Of a stretch of DNA of 64,000 bases, positions 54,400 to 64,000 are shown in pieces. A program made the position numbers and the translations under genes. The notes under the pieces are model-generated. The model was not told the DNA's origin. It made no database searches and saw only the letters and a program-made list of their open reading frames with translations. Source of the DNA: Burkholderia cepacia ATCC 25416 (lineage in GTDB: Bacteria; Pseudomonadota; Gammaproteobacteria; Burkholderiales; Burkholderiaceae); contig NZ_CP012982.1 of assembly GCF_001411495.1 (NCBI RefSeq), positions 1,054,001-1,118,000 of the forward strand. The letters run 5' to 3'. Each line of letters begins with the position of its first letter. Within the stretch, counting starts at the first letter, position 1.

Positions 54400-54840
54400 T
54401 CAAAGCTGCCCCGCCGCCCCCGTCCACCGCAAATAATCCCCGCGCGTCCAGTCGAGCGACACGCCGACGCGCTTCGTACCCGGCCGGATCTTCGGCTTGT
54501 ACACCGACAGCGTCAGCGACTCCAGCGCCGGCCATTCGCGGAACGACAGCACCGCGATGTCGGCGACGAGCGTCTCCAGCAGCCGCGTATGCGGCTTGTG
54601 CGACAGGAACGCGGCAAGTCGCGCGCAATAACCGTCGTAATCGATCCACTCGCCCTGCTCGCTCGGCTCGCAGCGATAGCCGAGCCGGGCATCGATCACG
54701 ATCGGCTGCGGCGCTTCATGCTCGTGCGCATGAATGCCGATCCGCGCGGGCACCTTCAGTTCGTCGACGAACACGCTCCAGCCGTGCCCGCGCAGGCGCG
54801 GCGCGTCGATCGCCACGAACGGTTCGTCGAACGGCTTCAT
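54400..54840 (-). CDS. folB: Dihydroneopterin aldolase-like protein (FolB family)
   Basis: A 146-aa FolB/tunnelling-fold protein. The family start W-S-V-F-V-D-E-L-K-V-P-A-R-I-G-I-H-A-H-E-H and the active-site-like R-L-L-E-T-L-V-A-D-I-A are visible; K-P-K-I-R-P matches the usual K-P-x-x-x end. FolB makes a folate precursor. Its ATG overlaps the soxG stop (ATGA), so it belongs to the sarcosine operon, where folate accepts the methyl carbon released. It is probably an extra, pathway-linked copy. Confidence 0.85.
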   Translation of the reverse strand: MKPFDEPFVAIDAPRLRGHGWSVFVDELKVPARIGIHAHEHEAPQPIVIDARLGYRCEPSEQGEWIDYDGYCARLAAFLSHKPHTRLLETLVADIAVLSFREWPALESLTLSVYKPKIRPGTKRVGVSLDWTRGDYLRWTGAAGQL

Positions 54841-55469
54841 GATGCGAGCGGCGTGGCAGCGTCGAGCATGATCCGCACGAAATAGTCGGCGAAGCTGCGG
54901 CGCAGGACGATCTCGAACGCATCGTCGCCGATCGGGACGAGCACGATCGACGTCTTGAAGTAGTGCGACTGCGCGCACTGGCCCGGCTTGAACACGCGCG
55001 GGTGGAGATCGAGCGGGCAGCCGCGTGCGAGCACGTCGCGCACACGTTCGCCGCTGATCTCGACGACGGTATAACCGCTGCCGACGTCGACGGCCGCCGC
55101 ATACGAACCCTGCACGGCCTCCGCGAGCCGCGCCTCCAGCACGCCCGCCTGCACGGGCCCGTGCGAGCGCACGAGCCACTCGTCGGGGCCGAGCCACAGC
55201 ACGTCGTACTCGGCGCCGCGGGCAACGGTGTTCGGCGCCGCCGGCGGCCGGCAGCCGACCACGCGCTCGAACGCGGCGACGAACGCCGGATCGCTCAACT
55301 CGCCGCGCACGTTCACGAGATCGAGGAACGGCCGCTCGCGCAGCGTGAATTTCTTCGATGCACGCGCCTGGTGCGGCTTCAGCACGTCGGCCGCGCCCAC
55401 GAACGGCGATTCAAGCGTCACGCCGCCCGCGCCCGCCACCTGCGTCTGGTTTCTGGTTTCATTCCACAT
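54837..55469 (-). CDS. soxG: Sarcosine oxidase gamma subunit
   Basis: A 210-aa SoxG, the small subunit of heterotetrameric sarcosine oxidase. Typical features are the E-R-P-F-L-D-L-V-N-V-R-G near residue 45, L-W-L-G-P-D-E-W-L-V in the middle and Y-F-V-R-I-M-L-D at the end. It overlaps soxA by 11 bases and folB by 4. Order is soxB-soxD-soxA-soxG. Confidence 0.93.
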   Translation of the reverse strand: MWNETRNQTQVAGAGGVTLESPFVGAADVLKPHQARASKKFTLRERPFLDLVNVRGELSDPAFVAAFERVVGCRPPAAPNTVARGAEYDVLWLGPDEWLVRSHGPVQAGVLEARLAEAVQGSYAAAVDVGSGYTVVEISGERVRDVLARGCPLDLHPRVFKPGQCAQSHYFKTSIVLVPIGDDAFEIVLRRSFADYFVRIMLDAATPLAS

Positions 55470-58400
55470 GCTGGCGCACCCCTTCGGTATCGTAGAAAAC
55501 CGGGCTCGAGATCTTCGCGGTGATGCGCTTGCCGTTGGCCAGCGGAATCACGACGCTCTCGCCCATCTTGTTCAGGCCGCCCTTCACCACCGCGAGCGCG
55601 ATCGAGCGCTTCAGGATCGGGCTGTAGTAGCTCGACGTCACGTGGCCGATCATCGGCGTCGGATCGACCGCCGACACCTGCGTGTCCTTCGCGACGATCT
55701 GCGCGCCTTCCGGCAGCACGAACTGTTCGTCCTCGGTCAGCAGGCCGACGAACTGCTTGCGGCCCTCCTTCGCGGTGTCCGAGCGCGCGAGCGAACGCTT
55801 GCCGAGGAAGTCCTTCGACTTCGCGACCAGCCCGCCCATCCCGAGGTCGTACGGCGTGACCGAGCCGTCGGTGTCCTGGCCGACGATGATGTAGCCCTTC
55901 TCCGCACGCAGCACGTGCATCGTTTCGGTGCCGTACGGCGTGATGTCGAACTCGGCACCGGCGGCCATCAGCGCTTCCCACACCGCGCGGCCCGCATTCG
56001 CCGGCACGTTCACTTCATAGGCCAGCTCGCCCGAGAAGCTGATCCGCATCACGCGCGCCTTCGCGCCGGCAACGGTGCCGTTCCGGTAGCTCATGAACGG
56101 GAACGCCTCGTTGCCGAAGTCGATGTCCTGGCACACCTTCTGCACGACCTTGCGGCTCTTCGGGCCGACCACCGCGAACGTCGCCCAGTGATCGGTAACC
56201 GACGACAGCCGCACCTTCATGTCGGGCCATTCGGTCTGCAGCCAGCGTTCGAGCCACGTGAGCACGCGCGCCGCGCCGCCCGTCGTGGTCGTCATCATGA
56301 AATGCTGGTCGGCGAGGCGCACGGTCACGCCGTCGTCGAACACCATCCCGTTTTCGTCGAGCATCAGCCCGTAGCGGCACTTGCCGACCTCGAGCTTGTT
56401 CCACGGGTTCGTGTACATCCAGTTCAGCAGCTTCACGGCATCCGGGCCCTGGATGTCGATCTTGCCGAGCGTCGATGCGTCGAGGATGCCGACGCTGTTG
56501 CGCACCGCCAGGCATTCGCGCTTCACGGCCGCATGGAGATCCTCGCCGTTCTTCGGGAAGTACCACGGCCGCTTCCAGTTGCCGACGTCCTCGAACAGCG
56601 CGCCGTGCTCGACGTGCCACTCGTGCACGCAGGTCTTGCGGATCGGGTCGAGGAAATCGCCGAGCTCGCGGCCCGCGAACGTACCGAACGAAACGGGCGT
56701 GTAGTTCGGGCGGAACGTGGTCGTGCCCGTTTCCGGAATCGACTTGCCGAGCGCCCCCGCGAGAATCGCCATCCCGTTGATGTTGCCGAGCTTGCCCTGG
56801 TCGGTGCCGAATCCCATCGCCGTATAGCGCTTCACGTGCTCGACCGACTCGAAGCCTTCGCGCGCGGCAAGCAGGATGTCGGCGGCCGACACGTCGTTCT
56901 GGAAATCGACGAACTGCTTCGGCCCGCGCGCCGCGGCCTCGCGGCTGCCGACGAGCCACAGCGGCTGCAGTGCGCCTTCGACGGTTTCCGCGACCTGCGG
57001 CGCGACCGGGCGCTGCTCGGCCGTGAAGCCCGCGGCCTTCGCCGCTTCCACGCCCGCATCGACCGCGAGCCGCAGCGCGCGCGCCAGGCCGAATTCCCCG
57101 GCCGCCGCGCCGATGCTCGCTTCCGCCTGCACGGGCTTGCCCGGCAGGAAACACGCCTTCTCGTCGCTCCAGCACGCCTTGCCGCCCGACTGCGCGAACA
57201 GGTGCAGCACGGGGCTGAAGCCGCCCGACATCGCGACGAGGTCGCACGGCAGCGTCTGCAGCTTGCCGCCCACCTGGCCGTTCGTGCTGGACGCGACGTC
57301 GACCGACGATACGCGCCACTTGCCCGATGCGGCCGTCACGACGGCGCCGCTCAACACCGTCACGCCCTGCCGCTTCGCCGCGGCCGGCAGCGCACCATTC
57401 GACGATGCGCGCGAATCAACGACCGTCACTTTCGCGCCGCACGCCTTCAGGTCGAGCGCGGTCTGGTACGCACGATCGTTGTTCGTGAACACGACCGCGT
57501 TGCGGCCCGGCAGCACGCCGAAGCGATGCACGTAGGTGGACACCGCGCCGGCGAGCATCACGCCCGGCAGGTCGTTGTTGCCGAACACGATCGGACGCTC
57601 GTGCGCGCCGGTCGCGAGAATCACGCGCTTCGCGCGAACCTTCCACAGCAGCTCGCGGGTGCCCTTGCGCATCGACACGGGCAGGTGATCGGTCAGGCGC
57701 TGCGTGACCGTCACGAGGTTGTGGTCCTGGTAGCCGAACGCGGTGCTGCGCGACAGGATCGTCACGTCGGGCAGCTTGCGCAGCTCGGCCTCGATCTTCT
57801 CGACCCACTGCAGCGCGGGCTTCGCGTCGATTTCCGCGCGACACGACAGCAGGCTGCCGCCGAGCTCGCGCTGGTCGTCGACGAGGATCACGCGCGCGCC
57901 GGCCGTGGCCGCCGCATGCGCGGCCGCGAGCCCCGACGGGCCGCCGCCCACGACGAGCACGTCGCAGTGCGCATAGCACTTGTCGTACCGATCGGCGTCG
58001 AGCGCTTCCGGCGCCTTGCCGAGGCCGGCGGCTTCGCGGATCTTCTCTTCGTACTTCGGCCACATGTTGCGCGGCCACATGAAGGTCTTGTAGTAGAAGC
58101 CGGCCGGCAGGAAGCGCGACAGCTTCTGGTTGATCGCGTACTTGTCGTTCTCGAGCGTCGGCTCGGCGTTCACGCTCGACGCGACGAGCCCCTGGTACAG
58201 CTCGATCTCGGTCGCGCGCGCATTCGGCACCGTGTACGGGCCCGATTCGAGCTGCACGACCGCATTCGGTTCCGCGACGTCGGCCGTCACGATCCCGCGC
58301 GGGCGGTGGTACTTGAAGCTGCGCGCGACGAAGTGCACGCCGTTCGCGAGCAGCGCGGACGCGAGCGTGTCGCCCTGGAAGCCCTGATACGTGCGGCCGT

Positions 58401-58470
58401 TGAACGTGAACGTCAACGGAATCGCGCGATTGATGCGGCCACCGGTGCCGAGGCGGTCTTTCTGGCTCAT
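55459..58470 (-). CDS. soxA: Sarcosine oxidase alpha subunit
   Basis: A 1003-aa SoxA. N-terminal 2Fe-2S-like/ubiquitin-type domain (F-N-G-R-T-Y-Q-G-F-Q-G-D-T-L-A-S-A-L-L), then a dinucleotide-binding domain with V-V-G-G-G-P-S-G-L-A-A-A-H (NAD site) and a second one near A-T-G-A-H-E-R-P. The C-terminal half is a GcvT-like folate-binding domain. It takes formaldehyde-level carbon onto tetrahydrofolate. The start overlaps soxD by 4 bases. Confidence 0.95.
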   Translation of the reverse strand: MSQKDRLGTGGRINRAIPLTFTFNGRTYQGFQGDTLASALLANGVHFVARSFKYHRPRGIVTADVAEPNAVVQLESGPYTVPNARATEIELYQGLVASSVNAEPTLENDKYAINQKLSRFLPAGFYYKTFMWPRNMWPKYEEKIREAAGLGKAPEALDADRYDKCYAHCDVLVVGGGPSGLAAAHAAATAGARVILVDDQRELGGSLLSCRAEIDAKPALQWVEKIEAELRKLPDVTILSRSTAFGYQDHNLVTVTQRLTDHLPVSMRKGTRELLWKVRAKRVILATGAHERPIVFGNNDLPGVMLAGAVSTYVHRFGVLPGRNAVVFTNNDRAYQTALDLKACGAKVTVVDSRASSNGALPAAAKRQGVTVLSGAVVTAASGKWRVSSVDVASSTNGQVGGKLQTLPCDLVAMSGGFSPVLHLFAQSGGKACWSDEKACFLPGKPVQAEASIGAAAGEFGLARALRLAVDAGVEAAKAAGFTAEQRPVAPQVAETVEGALQPLWLVGSREAAARGPKQFVDFQNDVSAADILLAAREGFESVEHVKRYTAMGFGTDQGKLGNINGMAILAGALGKSIPETGTTTFRPNYTPVSFGTFAGRELGDFLDPIRKTCVHEWHVEHGALFEDVGNWKRPWYFPKNGEDLHAAVKRECLAVRNSVGILDASTLGKIDIQGPDAVKLLNWMYTNPWNKLEVGKCRYGLMLDENGMVFDDGVTVRLADQHFMMTTTTGGAARVLTWLERWLQTEWPDMKVRLSSVTDHWATFAVVGPKSRKVVQKVCQDIDFGNEAFPFMSYRNGTVAGAKARVMRISFSGELAYEVNVPANAGRAVWEALMAAGAEFDITPYGTETMHVLRAEKGYIIVGQDTDGSVTPYDLGMGGLVAKSKDFLGKRSLARSDTAKEGRKQFVGLLTEDEQFVLPEGAQIVAKDTQVSAVDPTPMIGHVTSSYYSPILKRSIALAVVKGGLNKMGESVVIPLANGKRITAKISSPVFYDTEGVRQHVE

Positions 58471-58766
58471 TTGCTCGTGCCCTCTTCGTGTGCGTTGCCG
58501 GCAGCGTCGCCGCCGAACTTTTCGTAGCCCTTGATATCGTAGGTCACCGTGTCGCGCGTGGCCTTGAACCAGCGTCGGCAGCCCTGCGCGTGCAGCCATT
58601 GCTCCTTGTGCAGCCCGCGCTTGTTCTCGCGCATGAACACGTATTCGCCCCATTCACGGTCGGTCATGTTCTCGTTGTTGACGGGGCGCACGATGTCGGC
58701 TTCACCGCCGCACGAGAACTCGGATTCGGCGCGCGGCCCGCACCACGGACATTCGATCAGCAACAT
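58467..58766 (-). CDS. soxD: Sarcosine oxidase delta subunit
   Basis: A 99-aa SoxD, which binds zinc. The start M-L-L-I-E-C-P-W-C-G-P-R has the C-x2-C, and a later H-x6-C-R-R-W supplies His and Cys ligands. Length is normal. Translationally coupled with soxA; 16 bases after soxB. Confidence 0.94.
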   Translation of the reverse strand: MLLIECPWCGPRAESEFSCGGEADIVRPVNNENMTDREWGEYVFMRENKRGLHKEQWLHAQGCRRWFKATRDTVTYDIKGYEKFGGDAAGNAHEEGTSK

Positions 58767-58782
58767 GATTTCTTCTCCTCGT

Positions 58783-60027
58783 TCAGTGCGCGACGGCGGC
58801 TGCGCCGTGCTCGTCGATCAGGTGGCCCGTGTAGAAGCGGTCGAGCGCGAACGGCGCGTTCAGCGGATGCGGTTCGTCGCGCGCGATCGTGTGCGCGAAC
58901 ACCCAGCCCGAGCCGGGCGTCGCCTTGAAGCCGCCGGTGCCCCAGCCGCAGTTGAAGTAGAGGCCCTTCACGTCGGTCTTGGTGATGATCGGGCACGCGT
59001 CCGGCGACACATCGACGATGCCGCCCCACTGGCGGTTCATCCGCACGCGCGAGAACACCGGGAACATCTCGACGATCGCCTGCAGCGTGCTTTCGATGAT
59101 GTGGAAGCTGCCGCGCTGGCCGAAGCCCGTGTACTGGTCGATACCCGCGCCGATCACGAGGTCGCCCTTGTCGGACTGGCTGATGTACGCGTGCACCGCG
59201 TTCGACATGATCACCGAGTTCACGACCGGCTTGATCGGCTCGGACACCAGCGCCTGCAGCGGGTGGCTTTCGATCGGCAGGCGCACGCCGGCCATGTCGG
59301 CGAGCGTCGTCGTGTTGCCGGCCGCGACCACCGCCACTTTCTTCGCCTTGATGAAGCCCTTCACCGTATCGACGCCGACCACCGCGCCGCCTTCGCGGCG
59401 AATGCCCGTCACCTGGCAGTTCTGGATGATGTCGACACCCGCGCGGTCCGCGCCGCGCGCGAAACCCCAGGCCACCGCGTCGTGACGCGCCACACCGGCG
59501 CGGCGCTGGATCGATGCGCCGAGCACCGGATAGCGGCTGTTCAGGTTGATGGTCGGCTCGATTTCCTTGATCTGCGCGGGCGTCAGGAATTCGGCGTCGA
59601 CACCGTTCAGGCGGTTCGCGTTCACGCGGCGCTCGGTGTCACGCACGTCCTGCAGCGTGTGGGCCAGGTTCATCACGCCGCGCTGGCTGAACATCACGTT
59701 GTAGTTCAGGTCCTGCGACAGCCCTTCCCACAGCTTCATCGCCTTCTCGTACAGCGCGGCCGATTCGTCCCACAGATAGTTCGAGCGCACGATCGTCGTG
59801 TTGCGCGCGGTGTTGCCGCCGCCGATCCAGCCCTTCTCGAGGATCGCGACGTTCGTGATGCCGTGTTCCTTCGCGAGGTAGTAGGCGGTCGCGAGGCCGT
59901 GGCCGCCGCCGCCGACGATCACGACGTCGTATTCCTTCTTCGGTTCCGGGCTCTTCCACTGCTTTTCCCAGTTCTCGTGATACGAGAGACCGTTGCGGAA
60001 CAGGCTGAATATCGAGTAGCGGCTCAT
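58783..60027 (-). CDS. soxB: Sarcosine oxidase beta subunit
   Basis: A 414-aa SoxB carrying the covalently bound flavin and the sarcosine oxidation site. The FAD motif [17 protein letters not shown] lies near residue 35, followed by [11 protein letters not shown], and a late P-D-A-C-P-I-I and [16 protein letters not shown] precedes ATG 60027. It is the first sox gene, starting 14 bases after sdaA. Confidence 0.95.
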   Translation of the reverse strand: MSRYSIFSLFRNGLSYHENWEKQWKSPEPKKEYDVVIVGGGGHGLATAYYLAKEHGITNVAILEKGWIGGGNTARNTTIVRSNYLWDESAALYEKAMKLWEGLSQDLNYNVMFSQRGVMNLAHTLQDVRDTERRVNANRLNGVDAEFLTPAQIKEIEPTINLNSRYPVLGASIQRRAGVARHDAVAWGFARGADRAGVDIIQNCQVTGIRREGGAVVGVDTVKGFIKAKKVAVVAAGNTTTLADMAGVRLPIESHPLQALVSEPIKPVVNSVIMSNAVHAYISQSDKGDLVIGAGIDQYTGFGQRGSFHIIESTLQAIVEMFPVFSRVRMNRQWGGIVDVSPDACPIITKTDVKGLYFNCGWGTGGFKATPGSGWVFAHTIARDEPHPLNAPFALDRFYTGHLIDEHGAAAVAH

Positions 60028-60041
60028 GTTGTGGTCCTTCG

Positions 60042-61427
<1,386 letters not shown>

Positions 61428-61729
61428 CTGGCTTCCTCTGGATGGGGACATACATCAAGTGACGTTGGGCACCAGTACATCAAAGCGTAAAATCGGCCGA
61501 TAGAACAAAAACGGCATCGGCGTGGGATACCGCCGCCAAGCGCCGCGCCGGCGGGCCGGAAAGTGCGTTTTGGCGATGGTTCGCGACGGAAAACCACAAG
61601 TCGCGCCGGAGCCGATCGGCGACGCTGGCTGCATCCGCGTCGCCCGGCCGTGCCCGACTGCCGTACCCGCGTTACCCGTATCGACAGACTGAGTGAGACC
61701 GCCTGCCCGGCGTGAAGAGATTGGCCGCG

Positions 61730-62803
61730 ATGACACCCGACGTACCCGCTTCCCCCCTCGCAGAACCCGCACCGCGACGCATCCGCTTCGGCATCGTGCT
61801 GCTGCCGAACTTCACGCTGACGGCCTTCTCGGGCTTCGTCGACATGCTCCGGCTGTCGGCCGACGACGGCGACTACAGCAAGCCCGTGCGCTGCGCGTGG
61901 AGCGTGATCGGCGAGACCCTCGCGCCGGTGCGCGCGAGCTGCGGGATCCAGATCACGCCATGGGAAACGTTCGACGCGGCCGAGCCGTTCGACTACGTGG
62001 TGGTGGTCGGCGGGCTGCTGCATTCGGGGCCGCAGGCGGGCCCCGAGACGCTCGACTTCATCCGCCGCGCGGCGGCCGGCGGCGCAACGGTCGTCGGGAT
62101 CTGCACCGGCGTGTTCACGCTGATGCGCGCAGGCGTGCTCGACGGCTACCGCACCTGCGTGAGCTGGTTCCATTACTGGGATTTCATCGAGCGCTTTCCG
62201 GCGGCCGATCCCGACCTGCTGATCGCCGACCGGCTGTTCGTGATCGACCGGCGCCGCATCACCTGCTCGGGCGGCCGCGCGTCGATCGACGTCGCCGCCG
62301 CGATCCTGCTGCGCCATTTCGATCACGCGACCGTGCAGAAGGCGCTGCGCATCCTGCTGGTCGGCGAGATGCAGAAAGGGAATGCGCCGCAGCCGCATCC
62401 GCCGGGCCTCGAGCCGGCGACGCACCCGAAGGTCAAGCGCGCGATTCTCCTGATGGAACAGCATGTCGGGCGGGCGCTGTCGCTCGACGAGCTCGCGAAC
62501 AAGCTCGACCTGTCGACGCGGCAGCTCGAACGGCTGTTCAAGGCCGAAACGGGCAAGAGCCCGCAGGCGTTCGCGAAACAGGTGCGGCTGCGCACGGCCG
62601 CGTGGCTGCTGACCAGTTCCGACCGCACGGTGGCCGATATCGCGTCGAGCTGCGGGTTCGCCGATGCGTCGCACCTCGGACGCGAGTTCCGCAAGCAGTT
62701 CGGCGTGCCGCCGGCGACTTATCGGGAGCGCGGCGGCGAAGTGGCGGAAGCCGGCGCGACGGCAGATGCGACGGACGACTCCGTCGAGGACATCGCCGAC
62801 TGA
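61730..62803 (+). CDS. GlxA-family AraC-type regulator, GbdR/SouR-like
   Basis: A 357-aa regulator with an N-terminal DJ-1/PfpI-like amidotransferase domain (I-V-L-L-P-N-F-T-L-T-A-F-S-G and G-I-C-T-G-V-F-T) and a C-terminal AraC double HTH (L-S-L-D-E-L-A-N-K-L-D-L-S-T-R-Q-L-E-R-L-F and V-A-D-I-A-S-S-C-G-F). GbdR responds to glycine betaine and SouR to sarcosine in Pseudomonas. It diverges from sdaA-sox across ~300 bases and so most likely activates them. An in-frame GTG at 61712 is an alternative start. Confidence 0.9.
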   Translation: MTPDVPASPLAEPAPRRIRFGIVLLPNFTLTAFSGFVDMLRLSADDGDYSKPVRCAWSVIGETLAPVRASCGIQITPWETFDAAEPFDYVVVVGGLLHSGPQAGPETLDFIRRAAAGGATVVGICTGVFTLMRAGVLDGYRTCVSWFHYWDFIERFPAADPDLLIADRLFVIDRRRITCSGGRASIDVAAAILLRHFDHATVQKALRILLVGEMQKGNAPQPHPPGLEPATHPKVKRAILLMEQHVGRALSLDELANKLDLSTRQLERLFKAETGKSPQAFAKQVRLRTAAWLLTSSDRTVADIASSCGFADASHLGREFRKQFGVPPATYRERGGEVAEAGATADATDDSVEDIAD

Positions 62804-62968
62804 CCGCCAACGCACCCGCACGGCTCTTTCCCGCCCGGTCGACCCACCGCGAAGCGATAGGCGATCGCGTCGATTTCCCTTCAAATGGAACCGGTTTCAG
62901 TTGATTTGACCGACGTTGCCCTCCGTTGATCGAGGGTTATCCCGGATGCTTCATCACGCTCAAATTTG

Positions 62969-62991
62969 TATGATGACCACATAACCTTACA
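62969..62991 (+). promoter_or_regulatory. Candidate -10 and operator for the FCD regulator gene
   Basis: TATGAT (62969-62974) is a good -10. TTGTA (62966-62970) and TACAA (62988-62992) form an inverted pair around it, of the TTGTA-type arm often bound by GntR/FCD repressors. The gene begins at 63004, so the site could allow autoregulation. The -35 is not recognisable. Confidence 0.4.
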
Positions 62992-63003
62992 AGCCAGAGC
63001 ACC

Positions 63004-63708
63004 ATGTTCGAGAAAATTCCCGCCCGTGCGATGAGCGACCATGTCGCGCAGCAACTGCTCAAGCAGATCGAAGTCGGCAGCTTCTCGGCCACCGGCAAGC
63101 TGCCGACGGAGGCCGTGCTCGCGCAGGAATTCGGCGTGAGCCGCACCGTGATCCGCGAGGCGATCTCGCGGCTGAAGAACGAAGGCGTGGTCGAGCCGCG
63201 CCAGGGCAGCGGCGTGTACGTGAACCAGCACGGCGCGATCCGGCCGCTGCGGATCGACTATGCGGAAGCGGTCGAGGCCACCTCGCTGCCGCACCTGCTC
63301 GCGGTGCGCCGCGCGATCGAGGCCGAGGTCGCGGCCGAAGCGGCCCTGCACCACACCGACGAAGACATGGCCGACATCGACGAGGCGCTGCGCAAGATCG
63401 ACGATGCCGTGGCCGAAGGGCGCGACGGCGTCGCGGAAGACGTCGCGTTCCACCGCACGATCGCGGCCGTCACCGGCAACCCGTATTTCCTGAAGACGCT
63501 GCAGTTCCTGAACCAGTACCTCGAAGCCGGCGTGAAGGTCACGCGGCGCAACGAAGCGACGCGCGAGGACTTCTCGCGCCAGGTGCGCGAGGAACACGCG
63601 GCGATCGCCGACGCGATCCGCGCGCGCGACCCGATGGCCGCGCGCAACGCGGCACGCACGCATATGTACAACGCCGCCCGCCGTCTCGCGGAAGCCGGCA
63701 TCTGCTGA
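63004..63708 (+). CDS. FadR-subfamily (FCD) GntR transcriptional regulator
   Basis: A 234-aa GntR regulator. Winged HTH at residues ~10-70 (L-P-T-E-A-V-L-A-Q-E-F-G-V-S-R-T-V-I-R-E) and an all-helical FCD effector domain in the C-terminal 140 residues, with metal/ligand histidines in E-D-V-A-F-H-R-T-I and in E-E-H-A-A-I. It precedes, by 70 bases, a beta-hydroxyacid dehydrogenase on the same strand and probably controls that sugar-acid operon in response to its substrate. Confidence 0.92.
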   Translation: MFEKIPARAMSDHVAQQLLKQIEVGSFSATGKLPTEAVLAQEFGVSRTVIREAISRLKNEGVVEPRQGSGVYVNQHGAIRPLRIDYAEAVEATSLPHLLAVRRAIEAEVAAEAALHHTDEDMADIDEALRKIDDAVAEGRDGVAEDVAFHRTIAAVTGNPYFLKTLQFLNQYLEAGVKVTRRNEATREDFSRQVREEHAAIADAIRARDPMAARNAARTHMYNAARRLAEAGIC

Positions 63709-63778
63709 AGCCGGCGGCCGCGGCCGTTACAGGCGCCGCCGCTGTCACGAACCTCTTCCGAATCGATCAAGGTTGACC

Positions 63779-64000
63779 ATGTCACGAAATGTTGGAGTCA
63801 TCGGCCTCGGCGCGATGGGCCTCGGCGTCGCCCGCTCGCTGCTGCGCGCCGGCCTGCGCGTGCACGCATGCGACGTGCGCGACACCGTGCTGCAGGCATT
63901 CGCGGCCGAAGGCGGCGTCGCCTGCGCGACGCCGGCCGAACTCGGCGCGCAGTGCGACGTCGTCGTCACGCTCGTCGTGAATGCCGCGCAGACCGAAACG
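63779..64000 (+). CDS. Beta-hydroxyacid dehydrogenase, N-terminal part (runs off the edge)
   Basis: Only the first 74 residues are inside the window. They begin M-S-R-N-V-G-V-I-G-L-G-A-M-G-L-G-V-A, the nucleotide-binding motif of 3-hydroxyisobutyrate/tartronate-semialdehyde dehydrogenases. Following a GntR-FCD regulator, this resembles the start of a four-carbon sugar-acid (L-threonate, LtnD type) locus; the missing downstream genes would decide. Confidence 0.8.
   Translation, partial: MSRNVGVIGLGAMGLGVARSLLRAGLRVHACDVRDTVLQAFAAEGGVACATPAELGAQCDVVVTLVVNAAQTET

Noticed and set aside
54062..54649. Open frame on the minus strand between folB and the old yellow enzyme gene
   Set aside because: It overlaps folB on the same strand in another frame, runs through the repeats, and has no coherent protein features.

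Overview
The window looks like a stretch of a Burkholderia cepacia-complex (or close Burkholderia) replicon. GC content is very high, codons end in G or C, and the gene types are typical of the genus: an OmpC-type porin, soxBDAG next to a GlxA-family regulator, a YehZYXW-type betaine transporter, and paralogous copies of lolC and of an RpoD-like sigma factor. No rRNA, tRNA, CRISPR array or intact insertion sequence was seen.

0-9 kb: assorted small enzymes (YCII, DinB, alpha/beta hydrolase, secreted esterase), a frameshifted gene remnant, a divergent pair of a short HTH regulator with a probable leaderless start and a repeat-tailed protein of unknown function, and a secreted sedolisin (S53) protease behind a 1 kb AT-rich gap.

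8.8-26 kb is the standout region. It holds pqqABCDE, a TonB-ExbB-ExbD energiser, an AcoR-type sigma-54 activator, a prolyl-iminopeptidase-like hydrolase, a TonB-dependent receptor, and a PQQ alcohol dehydrogenase. Next to these lie a fused binding-protein/cytochrome c, a high-potential iron-sulfur protein and an RpoD-like sigma factor. The dehydrogenase carries the extra aspartate (D317-Y-D319) that marks lanthanide-dependent enzymes. Three sigma-54 (-24/-12) promoters can be read, in front of pqqA, the receptor and the dehydrogenase. Three 21-bp palindromes, GGTGTTG[AC]A-N7-ACACC, lie upstream of them at enhancer distance: two in tandem for pqqA, one between the divergent receptor and dehydrogenase. 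The likely picture is one regulon that makes the cofactor, imports a metal chelate or PQQ, oxidises an alcohol in the periplasm and passes the electrons on.

26-46 kb: acs, a porin, a soluble chemoreceptor with a C-terminal sensor domain, the pbpC/alpha-2-macroglobulin pair, a lone lolC paralog with a TTG start, an unknown 271-aa protein, a lipoprotein S15 peptidase, a NUDIX hydrolase and a 2-hydroxyacid dehydrogenase.

46-64 kb: a four-gene betaine-type ABC transporter, a rifamycin ADP-ribosyltransferase (arr), a lytic transglycosylase, an LprI-like protein and a LysR/old-yellow-enzyme divergent pair. Then comes the sarcosine-to-serine-to-pyruvate block (soxB-soxD-soxA-soxG-folB with sdaA upstream), its probable GlxA/GbdR-type activator, and the start of a GntR-controlled hydroxyacid dehydrogenase locus that runs off the edge. 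Transport and catabolism of betaine-derived methylamines therefore sit close together here.
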